Source of the DNA: CAVDWX01 sp963612735
GTDB taxonomy: Bacteria > Bacillota_I > Bacilli_A > RFN20 > CAG-826
Assembly: GCA_963612735.1 (NCBI GenBank)
Contig: CAVDWX010000033.1
Location: 1-6,251 of the forward strand
DNA: 6,251 bases
Direction of reading: 5' to 3'
Part shown: one piece after another, positions 1 through 6,018 of the stretch
Numbering within the stretch: the first letter of the stretch is position 1
How the letters are laid out: every line of letters begins with the position of its first letter
Program-made: the position numbers and the translations under genes
Notes under the pieces: generated by a model
The model's database searches: none
What the model saw: only the letters and a program-made list of their open reading frames with translations
What the model was told of the DNA's origin: nothing

Positions 1-651
1 AATAACTTAACAGCTGAAAGTAATGGTTGGTATTTATATAATGATGAATATTATGCAAAGAAAACTCTTTATACATTTGTTAATGGAACGACAATTGTAA
101 GTGAAACTACGTATTGGTTTAAATGTGAACCAATTGAATGGGAGATACGCTATCCTCTTAACGGAAAATACAGCCTTGTTTCTACTAAATTATTAGATGC
201 TCATAGATACGATGATGACTCTAATAGCTACGCTAATTCAGAGATTAGATCATGGCTTAATGGTGATTTCTTAAATACTGCATTTAGTTTAGATTCATCA
301 CTTATTCAAACGACTCTTGTTGATAATTCAGCATCTACAACAAATAGTTCATCAAATTCTTATGCTTGTGAAAATACAAATGACAAAATTTATTTACTTA
401 GTTATAAGGATTATTCAAATGCAACATATTCAACTAGAATGTGCAAACCAACCGACTATGCATTAGCAAGTAATTGTTATCAAAACAATGGGAATGGACG
501 GTACTGGACCCGCTCGCCTTATTCGGGCGGCTCCGACTATGCGTGGATCGTCAATCACGATGGCAACCTCAGCGACTACCACGGCAACTACGTCTACGAC
601 GTCAGCGATTCTGACTTCGGCGTCCGCCCAGCTTTGACTATCAAGCTTTAA
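1..651 (+). CDS. DUF6273-type protein, C-terminal 216 residues (5' end cut off by window)
   Basis: The reading frame is open from base 1 to the TAA at 649-651, so the start and any signal peptide lie upstream. The visible part has the look of DUF6273 proteins of gut Firmicutes: a WFKCEPIEW block near residues 39-47, LVSTKLLDAHRY near 59-70, SEIRSWLN near 80-87, then IYLLSYKDY, and a C-terminal WTRSP (169-173) to GVRPAL (207-212) block. That last block resembles the C-type-lectin/formylglycine-enzyme style fold used by many DGR variable proteins. Function is unknown; such proteins are often secreted or surface-bound and may bind ligands, but no export signal can be seen here. The last ~50 codons differ sharply from the rest in GC content and third-base use (see the variable-region entry). 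The CDS and family style are well supported; the ligand-binding role is an inference. Confidence 0.88.
   Translation, partial: NNLTAESNGWYLYNDEYYAKKTLYTFVNGTTIVSETTYWFKCEPIEWEIRYPLNGKYSLVSTKLLDAHRYDDDSNSYANSEIRSWLNGDFLNTAFSLDSSLIQTTLVDNSASTTNSSSNSYACENTNDKIYLLSYKDYSNATYSTRMCKPTDYALASNCYQNNGNGRYWTRSPYSGGSDYAWIVNHDGNLSDYHGNYVYDVSDSDFGVRPALTIKL
499..648 (+). other. Candidate DGR variable region at the 3' end of the DUF6273 gene
   Basis: This stretch is about 58% GC (87 of 150 bases), while a sampled upstream part of the same gene (301-360) is about 30%. From codon 520 to codon 616, 30 of 33 codons end in C or T. The residues between the fixed WTRSP and GVRPAL anchors are mostly Y, D, S, H, N and G, with one I. 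Each of these is reachable from an AAY codon by changing only the adenines, the known outcome of DGR adenine mutagenesis. The location at the extreme 3' end of a lectin-like gene also fits. Alternatives are recent recombination from a GC-rich paralogue, or ordinary sequence preference in this repeat-rich fold. No template repeat or reverse transcriptase is in the window, so this remains a hypothesis. Confidence 0.55.
618..629 (+). other. GC-rich tract resembling a DGR initiation-of-mutagenic-homing element
   Basis: Eleven of twelve bases are G or C, at the 3' edge of the candidate variable region. Known DGR target genes such as the Bordetella phage mtd carry a short GC-only tract at this place that marks where homing begins. 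Here the tract also encodes the conserved G-V-R-P, so it could simply reflect coding constraint. Confidence 0.3.
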
Positions 652-652
652 T

Positions 653-720
653 ATCACCGAAACGAGTGGCACCAACCGCTAATTAGGAATAGCCACTCTT
701 TTTGCTGTTGTGGCGGTGAT
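653..720. repeat. Outer inverted repeat enclosing the terminator
   Basis: ATCACCG (653-659) and CGGTGAT (714-720) are perfect 7-bp inverted repeats flanking the 664-698 hairpin. In addition ACCGC (675-679 region, in the hairpin loop) can pair with GCGGT (713-717), giving an alternative fold. Whether this is functional is unknown. Confidence 0.4.
664..703 (+). terminator. Rho-independent terminator after the DUF6273 gene
   Basis: GAGTGGC (664-670) pairs perfectly with GCCACTC (692-698) across a 21-nt loop and is followed by five T residues (699-703). It begins 13 bp after the stop codon, the expected place for the terminator of this gene. A hairpin just beyond the variable region is also a known DGR requirement, but the large loop and T-run favour a terminator. 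Confidence 0.7.
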
Positions 721-756
721 GAGAAGTTTTGCTCCAGCTCTAAGTGACGGATGGGC

Positions 757-762
757 TATAAT
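757..762 (+). promoter_or_regulatory. -10 box immediately before the 61-aa ORF
   Basis: A perfect TATAAT sits six bases before the ATG at 769. Transcription starting about seven bases after the box would begin at or next to the ATG, giving a leaderless message. No good -35 box lies at the standard 17-bp spacing, which lowers confidence. Confidence 0.42.
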
Positions 763-768
763 AGAAGC

Positions 769-954
769 ATGAAGAAAATGACGTATGAAGAATTCTTGAA
801 AGCAATAGAGGAAAATTCACACAATCCACTTACATTGGGACTGAATCGAGCGCTGAGTGGAAAAGTGCCGATGTCGAAAGAATTAGCGACCTTTCTAAAA
901 AACTGCTACGACAAGAATATGTCGCCAATGGAAGTCGCGGAGGACTGGGCTTAG
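769..954 (+). CDS. Small hypothetical protein, 61 aa
   Basis: I do not recognise this protein. It begins MKKMTYEEF and ends MEVAEDWA, is soluble-looking with no membrane segment, and should be largely helical with mixed charges. The start at 769 is preferred over the in-frame ATG at 751 because 751 lies upstream of the TATAAT at 757-762 and so would not be on its transcript. There is no convincing Shine-Dalgarno, consistent with leaderless translation. It stands alone between two terminators with no obvious functional link to the DUF6273 gene or the restriction genes. It is too short for coding statistics to be strong, though base use resembles the neighbouring genes. Confidence 0.5.
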   Translation: MKKMTYEEFLKAIEENSHNPLTLGLNRALSGKVPMSKELATFLKNCYDKNMSPMEVAEDWA

Positions 955-1078
955 ATGTAATTCTCGATGATTCATCTAGTGTTTAACTGGTGCTAGTTTT
1001 GCTTATTTGTTGATTTGTGCCTAGGAAAATACTAATTAAAATTATCACCACAAAATGCTATCATAATCCTTAGACATA

Positions 1079-1219
1079 ATGAATTACCCGGAAATGCTTA
1101 AACAATCACATATTCTCAAAGTATCTGTTGTCACTGTCAATGGATGTTTTGAACCATCAATTAGATACAGAAGAGAACTTAATAAGTTGTTTAGGAAGGC
1201 GAAGATGGGGGAGGAGTAG
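1079..1219 (+). CDS. Possible small hypothetical protein, 46 aa
   Basis: An open frame from ATG 1079 to TAG 1217-1219 encodes a basic 46-aa peptide starting MNYPEMLKQSH, with a central KVSVVTVNGCF stretch and an R/K-rich end (RYRRELNKLFRKAK). The hydrophobic-then-basic pattern looks protein-like, and a terminator follows about 60 bp later. There is no clear Shine-Dalgarno; a CATAAT (1062-1067) could be a -10 box, giving a leader of only about five bases, but no -35 is evident. It could be a genuine small gene or the remnant of a longer one. I do not recognise the family. Confidence 0.35.
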   Translation: MNYPEMLKQSHILKVSVVTVNGCFEPSIRYRRELNKLFRKAKMGEE

Positions 1220-1278
1220 TTGGTGGATTATTTAACAATTAATCTCTTAGCCATCTGATTATTTACAATAATATTAAA

Positions 1279-1318
1279 GAGCGGTTCATTAGCTGATTGT
1301 GCGTAGCCGCCCTTTTTT
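1279..1318 (+). terminator. Rho-independent terminator before the restriction operon
   Basis: GCGGT (1281-1285) pairs with GCCGC (1306-1310), with one G-U pair at the loop side, followed by six T residues at 1313-1318. It lies downstream of the 46-aa ORF. Its layout closely parallels the 664-703 terminator: GAG-GG start, a GCT-ATT segment in the loop, and a TAGCC start to the right arm. Confidence 0.6.
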
Positions 1319-1321
1319 GAT

Positions 1322-1350
1322 TGGCAGGAGATGGGCGACGATGGCTGCCA
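1322..1350. repeat. 6-bp inverted repeat upstream of the restriction gene promoter
   Basis: TGGCAG (1322-1327) and CTGCCA (1345-1350) form an inverted repeat with a 17-bp gap, in a GC-rich patch 20 bp upstream of the -35 box. It could be an operator or hairpin; no controller gene is encoded nearby to bind it. Confidence 0.3.
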
Positions 1351-1369
1351 CGATTTCTGCTTTGGCTAA

Positions 1370-1398
1370 TTGTGAGAGATATTTGCTCGTGATATAAT
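1370..1398 (+). promoter_or_regulatory. Promoter of the restriction-modification operon
   Basis: A -35-like TTGTGA (1370-1375), a 17-bp spacer, and TATAAT (1393-1398) preceded by TG one base upstream (TGATATAAT, an extended -10). Transcription should start near 1405, only about 14 bases before the ATG at 1419, leaving almost no leader. Confidence 0.7.
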
Positions 1399-1418
1399 TT
1401 TTTCATTGGTTGAGCAAT

Positions 1419-2237
1419 ATGATTATTTCTTACGAAGAGTTTTGCGAATTATTGTCTAAGCACATTCAAAGTGGCGATGAATTTTATTTAAATTTGTTAA
1501 AAAATGTCATAGATAATCCATCACGTTATTGTGGTCTTTTTAGATTATCAAATGCGAAAAGTAAGTTAATTCAAAATGTCACTCAAAGTAAAGAGATTAA
1601 GTTTGGCGATATTGTTGAAGAATTAGCCACTGAATACATTGAGCGATTAGGCTATCAAAATTTTAATAAATATCTTGGTGCTGATGATAAAGGCGATATT
1701 TTGAATGTTGACCAATATTTTACTGATGGCAGCACTATTTATTTAGCTGAAATGAAAATAAGAGACGATCATGATAGTTCCAAAAAGAGAGGCCAATATT
1801 CAAATTTTCAAAAAAAGATAAATCTAGTTAGAAAGCTTAATCCAGACGCCCGTATTGATGCGAGCATGTGGTTTGTTGACGATAGTTTAGTTAAAAATAA
1901 GAATTATTATAAAGAAATGATGGAATCTGATAATTTTGAGAATTGCACCTTGCATCTTTATTATGGCGACGAATTCTTTCATTCATTAAGAAACGGCGAT
2001 AAAGCTTGGGAAGAATTTATTCAAATATTAACGCAATATCGGATTGATAATTCCAATGTAGATGTTGATATTCCTGATTTTGCTTCAAGTAAAGAAATGT
2101 TGAATTGTTTAGTTAATTTACCTGCTAAATATTGGAACAAGCTTAATTCATTATCACCGCAATATGTTTTGCTAAGAAAAGAACTTTTTGGTAATGGCGA
2201 TAATTTAGCAAGAGCAAAAACACTAAGAAATAGTTGA
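1419..2237 (+). CDS. Type II restriction endonuclease, HinfI-like (predicted GANTC)
   Basis: The gene encodes a 272-aa protein that directly precedes a HinfI-like methyltransferase, the standard restriction-modification pairing. The PD-(D/E)xK-type core is visible: GDIVEELATEYI (residues ~63-74, with Glu67 on the helix), then VDQYF with Asp98, and AEMK with Glu111 and Lys113, followed by the striking RDDHDSSKKRGQ, which I associate with the HinfI endonuclease group. Expected action is Mg-dependent cutting of unmethylated GANTC. The ATG at 1419 is preferred; a TTG at 1410 would add three residues but sits only about five bases from the predicted transcription start. Neither start has a strong Shine-Dalgarno, so translation may be inefficient, a sensible brake on a toxic nuclease. 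The frame is intact. Function is supported by motif plus neighbour; the exact site is an inference from the methyltransferase. Confidence 0.82.
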   Translation: MIISYEEFCELLSKHIQSGDEFYLNLLKNVIDNPSRYCGLFRLSNAKSKLIQNVTQSKEIKFGDIVEELATEYIERLGYQNFNKYLGADDKGDILNVDQYFTDGSTIYLAEMKIRDDHDSSKKRGQYSNFQKKINLVRKLNPDARIDASMWFVDDSLVKNKNYYKEMMESDNFENCTLHLYYGDEFFHSLRNGDKAWEEFIQILTQYRIDNSNVDVDIPDFASSKEMLNCLVNLPAKYWNKLNSLSPQYVLLRKELFGNGDNLARAKTLRNS

Positions 2238-2283
2238 TATATTTGTTCGTTTATTTCATTACTATATTTGAGGTTAACTTTAT

Positions 2284-3357
2284 ATGGAACTTAAAAATAG
2301 AATAATACAAGGTGATTCAATAGAAACATTAAAGCAAATCCATGACAACACATTTGATTTTTGTTTTGCTGATCCACCTTATTTTATGCAAATCGAAGAA
2401 GGTAAAAAATTATATCGTGTTGAAGGTACAGAATTTGATGGTTGTGATGATGATTGGGACAAATTCGAATCGATGAATGTTTATACTGACTGGACTAGAA
2501 AATGGCTGAGCGAAGTTCGACGTGTGCTTAAACCTAATGGCACAATTTGTGTTATTTCTGGAATGCAATCTATCTATGAAATCGGTTCTATTCTTCGAGA
2601 ACTAGGCTATTGGGTTATAAATGATATTATTTGGCAAAAGAGTAATCCAACACCCAACTTTGGCGGAACTAGATTAAATAATAGTCACGAAACATTGATA
2701 TGGGCCGCTAAATCTAAAAAATCTAAATTTACTTTTAATTATAAAACTGGAAAGTATCTCAATGGCGGCAAACAAATGGGCTCAATATGGACATTCCCAG
2801 TTTGCTCCGGCAACGAGAGACTAAAAGATGAAAAAGGTGAGAAGGTTCATAATACACAAAAACCAGAAGATCTTTTATATCGGATAATGGTTTTATTTAC
2901 TAATGTCGGTGATTTAGTATTAGATCCTTTTGGCGGCACCATGACTACTGGCGCTGTTGCTTTAAGAACTGGCAGAAATTACACAATGATTGAAAGAGAA
3001 GATAAATATATCAAATATGGTCAAGAAAGATTGAATGGCATTGTTCCTAATTTAGGCGATGTTGAAAATGCGGTATTTGATATTAAACCAATTAAAGTAT
3101 CCGTCGCCGAAATGGTTGATAAGGGATATTTTAAAATCGGTGAATACTTTATTCATAAAAACGGCGAAAAGGCTAAATTGACAGATAATAAAGGTCATCT
3201 TGATTATAACGGTAAAATCGATTCAATGCATGAAATAGCTGCAAGAATGATGAATGGCAGTAGACGTGTTAATGCATTTGATTATCTTTTTGTTGAGCGT
3301 GATGGTCGTTTAGTTTCCATTGATGAAGTAAGAAATATTTATAGAAAAACGCTTTAA
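2284..3357 (+). CDS. DNA adenine-N6 methyltransferase, HinfI/CcrM type (GANTC)
   Basis: This 357-aa beta-class methyltransferase matches the M.HinfI pattern throughout: DPPYFM (residues 30-35, catalytic motif IV), EFDG-DDDWDKF (50-61), NPTPNFGGTR (121-130), HETLIWAAK (135-143), KFTFNYKT (148-155), HNTQKP (189-194) and the AdoMet motif DPFGGTMTTG (214-223). A C-terminal domain (~265-357) resembles the RAMA domain of CcrM/M.HinfI. It should methylate adenine in GANTC and protect host DNA from the endonuclease 46 bp upstream. The start is set by a GAGG (2269-2272) before ATG 2284. One oddity: Met220 replaces the last Gly of FxGxG seen in M.HinfI and CcrM, so activity should be confirmed, although all other motifs are intact. 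It is probably co-transcribed with the nuclease; no obvious separate promoter is seen. Confidence 0.93.
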   Translation: MELKNRIIQGDSIETLKQIHDNTFDFCFADPPYFMQIEEGKKLYRVEGTEFDGCDDDWDKFESMNVYTDWTRKWLSEVRRVLKPNGTICVISGMQSIYEIGSILRELGYWVINDIIWQKSNPTPNFGGTRLNNSHETLIWAAKSKKSKFTFNYKTGKYLNGGKQMGSIWTFPVCSGNERLKDEKGEKVHNTQKPEDLLYRIMVLFTNVGDLVLDPFGGTMTTGAVALRTGRNYTMIEREDKYIKYGQERLNGIVPNLGDVENAVFDIKPIKVSVAEMVDKGYFKIGEYFIHKNGEKAKLTDNKGHLDYNGKIDSMHEIAARMMNGSRRVNAFDYLFVERDGRLVSIDEVRNIYRKTL

Positions 3358-3418
3358 TTTAAAAAACTACTCGTATTATTTACTTTTATATCGATTATAT
3401 CTTCAAGTAAACTCAGGA

Positions 3419-3447
3419 TTAAATTGATACTTTCGCTGTGATAAAAT
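3419..3447 (+). promoter_or_regulatory. Extended -10 promoter of the DUF262 operon
   Basis: TGATAAAAT (3439-3447) is an extended -10 box. A weak TTAAAT (3419-3424) lies 17 bp upstream. Transcription near 3454 would give a ~45-nt leader ending in AAGGAG (3483-3488), the ribosome site for ATG 3499. The operon is therefore probably independent of the restriction genes. Confidence 0.5.
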
Positions 3448-3498
3448 GTTTCTAACAATAATTTTCCTTTTTGTTAATTTTTAAGGAGTATCAATTTT

Positions 3499-5583
3499 AT
3501 GAATGCAGATAAGAGTAGACTTATTGAATTAATGTTTGACAATAAAAGACAATATCAAATCCCAGTTTATCAAAGGAATTATGATTGGGAAAAGGATAAC
3601 TGTCTTGAACTTTTTAATGATGTTTTGAATTCGTATGAGAATGAAAAGATTCATTTTCTTGGAACCATAGTTCAAGTTCAACAAGACGAAGAAGGTGGGT
3701 TAAAACACTTTATTATTGTTGATGGTCAGCAAAGAATGACATCTATTTATTTACTTCTAAAAGCACTATACGATAAAACATCAGATGAAAGTACACACAA
3801 TGAATTAGAGGGTTTACTTTTTAATGCGTCAGCATCTAGAGATTTTGATAAGCAAGAAAAGAATAAATTAAAACTTAAACCAATCAAGTCTGATAACGAA
3901 CAGTTTCTTTTATTAATGAATAACAAATTTGAGTCGATGAATAAAAGTTCTAATATTTATTTAAACTATACTTATTTTTGCGACTTAATAGATGAAGCTA
4001 CTCGCAACAATGAAATTTCTACAAAGAATATTTTAAGTGGTTTAAAACGACTTGAAATAGTTATGATAAGCTTGAAAGAACCTGACGATAATCCTCAAGT
4101 TATTTTCGAAAGAATAAATTCTACTGGTGAAGACCTGAAATTAGCAGACTTAATACGTAATTATTTGCTTATGACCGATTCTAATATGGAGCATCTATTT
4201 GAGGAATATTGGAGCCCTATGGAGGCGACGCTTGGAAAGAATGAAATAAACAAATATTTTATAACTTATATTCTTTTCAAAACTGGCGAAGTTAAAGAAG
4301 ACAAGGCATATCAACAATTTAAAAAATGGGCCGACGCAATTGGCACTAGCCATGAAGATTTACTTAAAGATATCGTTCGCTATTCTTCTTATTACGCTGC
4401 ATTTGTTGGAATTAATAATAAATATTCTAACGAGACACAAAATTATTTATCTGCATTTTCTCATTTAAAGCAAACTACGATATTTCCTTTCCTTTTTAAC
4501 ATTTTTGATGATTACGAAGATAAAATTATTGATGAAGAAGTGCTTAATAAGATCTTACTATTTTACTTAAACTATTCGATTAGAAGAATGGCGTGCAATG
4601 TTCCATCAAATTCATTAAGAGGTCTTTACCGCACACTGTATAAAAGGATTTTTAAAGATGGAAAAAAAGATGATTATTTGAATAAAATTTATTCTTTTAT
4701 GGCAATAGATTTATCTAACACAAAAGATTCGATGCCTAATAATACAACATTAAAGCAAAGTTTATTGACGGATAATTTATATAAAAATAAAAGTTTATGC
4801 AAATATTTGTTAACTATTCTCGAAAATGGAATAAGTTCTTTAAAAGAAAAAGTTGAAATTAGCGACGGTGTCACAATTGAGCACATCATGCCTCAAAACA
4901 AAAATAATGTTGAATGGCGAAAAGAAATAGGCGCAAATTATGATTATATTTATGAAAAATATGTTCACACATTAGGTAATCTTACCTTAAGCGGATACAA
5001 TAGTGAACTTTCGGATAATCCATTTGTAGCAAAAGTTGAGTTGCTAAAAAAATCTAAATTCGTTTATTTAAATGAAGATATCACTAACAAAGCTACTTGG
5101 AGTGAAAAAGAAATATGTGATAGAGCAAATAGGTTAAGCGACAAATTACTTTCTGATTTAGCGTTGCCGGATGTGTTTGGTAAAAAGATTACTGATGTAA
5201 TATCAAATAAAGCATATCGTGTTGATAGTTTTGAAGATTTTACAGGAAAAAGACCTATAAGTTTTATTTTCTGCGGTACAAGTAAAGACGTTCAAAATAG
5301 TACTGATATGCTAGTTCAATTTGTTGAATTACTTTATGAATTTGATAAGCAAAAACTCCAGGCTATGGCTTCTCGTGATTGGAAATCGGACAACAGTTCT
5401 AAACCTTTTATTTCATTTGATAAAGATAAATTAAGAAATGCTAAAGAAATCAATAATAGTGGCATTTTCATCGAAACTAATAGATCTACGAATGATATTG
5501 TTAGAATTATTAAATATTTGATATCTGAATTTGACTTTGATTATGATGATTTTATCTTTTACGTAGACGATAGCTATAATTAA
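3499..5583 (+). CDS. DUF262/DUF1524 protein, GmrSD-like defence nuclease with extra C-terminal domain
   Basis: The 694-aa protein begins with a DUF262 domain: IPVYQRNYDW (21-30), FLGTIV (53-58) and VDGQQRMTSIYLLL (74-87, the ParB-like NTP site), then FERINSTGEDLKLADLIRN (203-221). The middle (~230-450) is helical. A DUF1524 His-Me/HNH nuclease module follows, with IEHIMPQ (460-466), HTLGNLTLSGYN (490-501) and the catalytic His462 and Asn501 as likely residues. This order is that of GmrS-GmrD fusions, Type IV enzymes that cut modified phage DNA, and of SspE. Beyond ~560 lies an extra ~130-residue domain (TGKRPISFIF at 582-591, FIETNRSTNDIV at 657-668) that I have the impression recurs on defence proteins but cannot name. 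It is the first gene of a tight three-gene unit, with a strong AAGGAG 10 bp before the ATG. Which modification triggers it cannot be told from sequence. Confidence 0.9.
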   Translation: MNADKSRLIELMFDNKRQYQIPVYQRNYDWEKDNCLELFNDVLNSYENEKIHFLGTIVQVQQDEEGGLKHFIIVDGQQRMTSIYLLLKALYDKTSDESTHNELEGLLFNASASRDFDKQEKNKLKLKPIKSDNEQFLLLMNNKFESMNKSSNIYLNYTYFCDLIDEATRNNEISTKNILSGLKRLEIVMISLKEPDDNPQVIFERINSTGEDLKLADLIRNYLLMTDSNMEHLFEEYWSPMEATLGKNEINKYFITYILFKTGEVKEDKAYQQFKKWADAIGTSHEDLLKDIVRYSSYYAAFVGINNKYSNETQNYLSAFSHLKQTTIFPFLFNIFDDYEDKIIDEEVLNKILLFYLNYSIRRMACNVPSNSLRGLYRTLYKRIFKDGKKDDYLNKIYSFMAIDLSNTKDSMPNNTTLKQSLLTDNLYKNKSLCKYLLTILENGISSLKEKVEISDGVTIEHIMPQNKNNVEWRKEIGANYDYIYEKYVHTLGNLTLSGYNSELSDNPFVAKVELLKKSKFVYLNEDITNKATWSEKEICDRANRLSDKLLSDLALPDVFGKKITDVISNKAYRVDSFEDFTGKRPISFIFCGTSKDVQNSTDMLVQFVELLYEFDKQKLQAMASRDWKSDNSSKPFISFDKDKLRNAKEINNSGIFIETNRSTNDIVRIIKYLISEFDFDYDDFIFYVDDSYN

Positions 5584-5613
5584 TTTGAAAACATTATAAA
5601 GGAGTCTAAAATA

Positions 5614-6018
5614 ATGAAGCCATCAGAATTAATTGCTATGAAACTTCATGATGTTGGCGGTTCAGCATCTATCCCTCTACTTAATGGAGGATATGCACGC
5701 ATCACACTTAAGGAAGATAGCTATTTTGTTTCTGATAAACTTCCAGGACAAGATGTAAATTTTTCAATCTTTGATATTGTTGTTGATTTTTTAAAAAGCC
5801 AGCCTCATCATCGAGCTAATAAAGGTAACTGCATACATAGTGAGGTTGGTGGGCCAAAATGCACTAAAGATACTGTGATTTATGCCATTGCCACTGAATA
5901 TTATGACAAAAAAGAAGGAGAAAGTTCGCTAGATCCATTATTTGTTATTGCTGCTATTCTTGATTGGGCAAATGTTGCTCGAAACCGACGAGGTTATGTA
6001 GAATTGATAAATGTTTAA
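5614..6018 (+). CDS. Unrecognised 134-aa protein, likely partner of the DUF262 nuclease
   Basis: A strong AAAGGAG (5598-5604) precedes the ATG by 9 bp, and the gene starts 30 bp after the DUF262 stop, so the two are almost certainly co-transcribed. I do not recognise the family. The first half looks like a small beta or mixed fold (GGYARITLKEDSYFVSDKL, 25-43). The second half has GNCIHSEVGGPKC (71-83), with two Cys and one His that might bind a metal, then a helical FVIAAILDWANVARNRRGY (110-128). There is no signal peptide, and the FVIAAIL run is too short for a membrane span. Possible roles are a specificity or regulatory subunit, an immunity factor, or a toxin partner; none can be chosen from sequence alone. 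The frame is intact and codon use matches the upstream gene. Confidence 0.83.
   Translation: MKPSELIAMKLHDVGGSASIPLLNGGYARITLKEDSYFVSDKLPGQDVNFSIFDIVVDFLKSQPHHRANKGNCIHSEVGGPKCTKDTVIYAIATEYYDKKEGESSLDPLFVIAAILDWANVARNRRGYVELINV

Larger units (their letters stand above)
1289..1402 (-). pseudogene. Possible decayed or frameshifted 37-codon minus-strand ORF
   Basis: The minus strand is open from the TGA at 1405-1403 down to the TAA at 1291-1289. It reads through a coherent-looking peptide with a hydrophobic AEIVAAIVAHLLPI core and a basic KKGRLR tail. No normal start codon is in frame near its beginning, but an ATG lies one base out of frame just before a run of six A residues (T residues 1398-1403 on the + strand). 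Loss of one A would join them into a 38-aa ORF. It may equally be chance, because it overlaps the terminator and promoter of the + strand genes. Confidence 0.18.

Noticed and set aside
463..675. 70-aa minus-strand ORF antisense to the DUF6273 tail
   Set aside because: It is an antisense shadow created by the GC-rich codons of the real gene: Val/Ala-rich, with no ribosome site.
955..1020. Possible terminator around CTAG repeats near 979-1000
   Set aside because: The stem is only four base pairs plus wobbles and the T-run is four; too weak to call.
720..1410. DGR accessory gene, template repeat or reverse transcriptase downstream of the variable region
   Set aside because: No ORF here has reverse transcriptase motifs such as YxDD, the 61-aa protein is too short for Avd, and no segment resembles 499-648.
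4689..4889. 66-aa minus-strand ORF inside the DUF262 gene
   Set aside because: It lies wholly inside a well-supported gene on the other strand and has no start signals.
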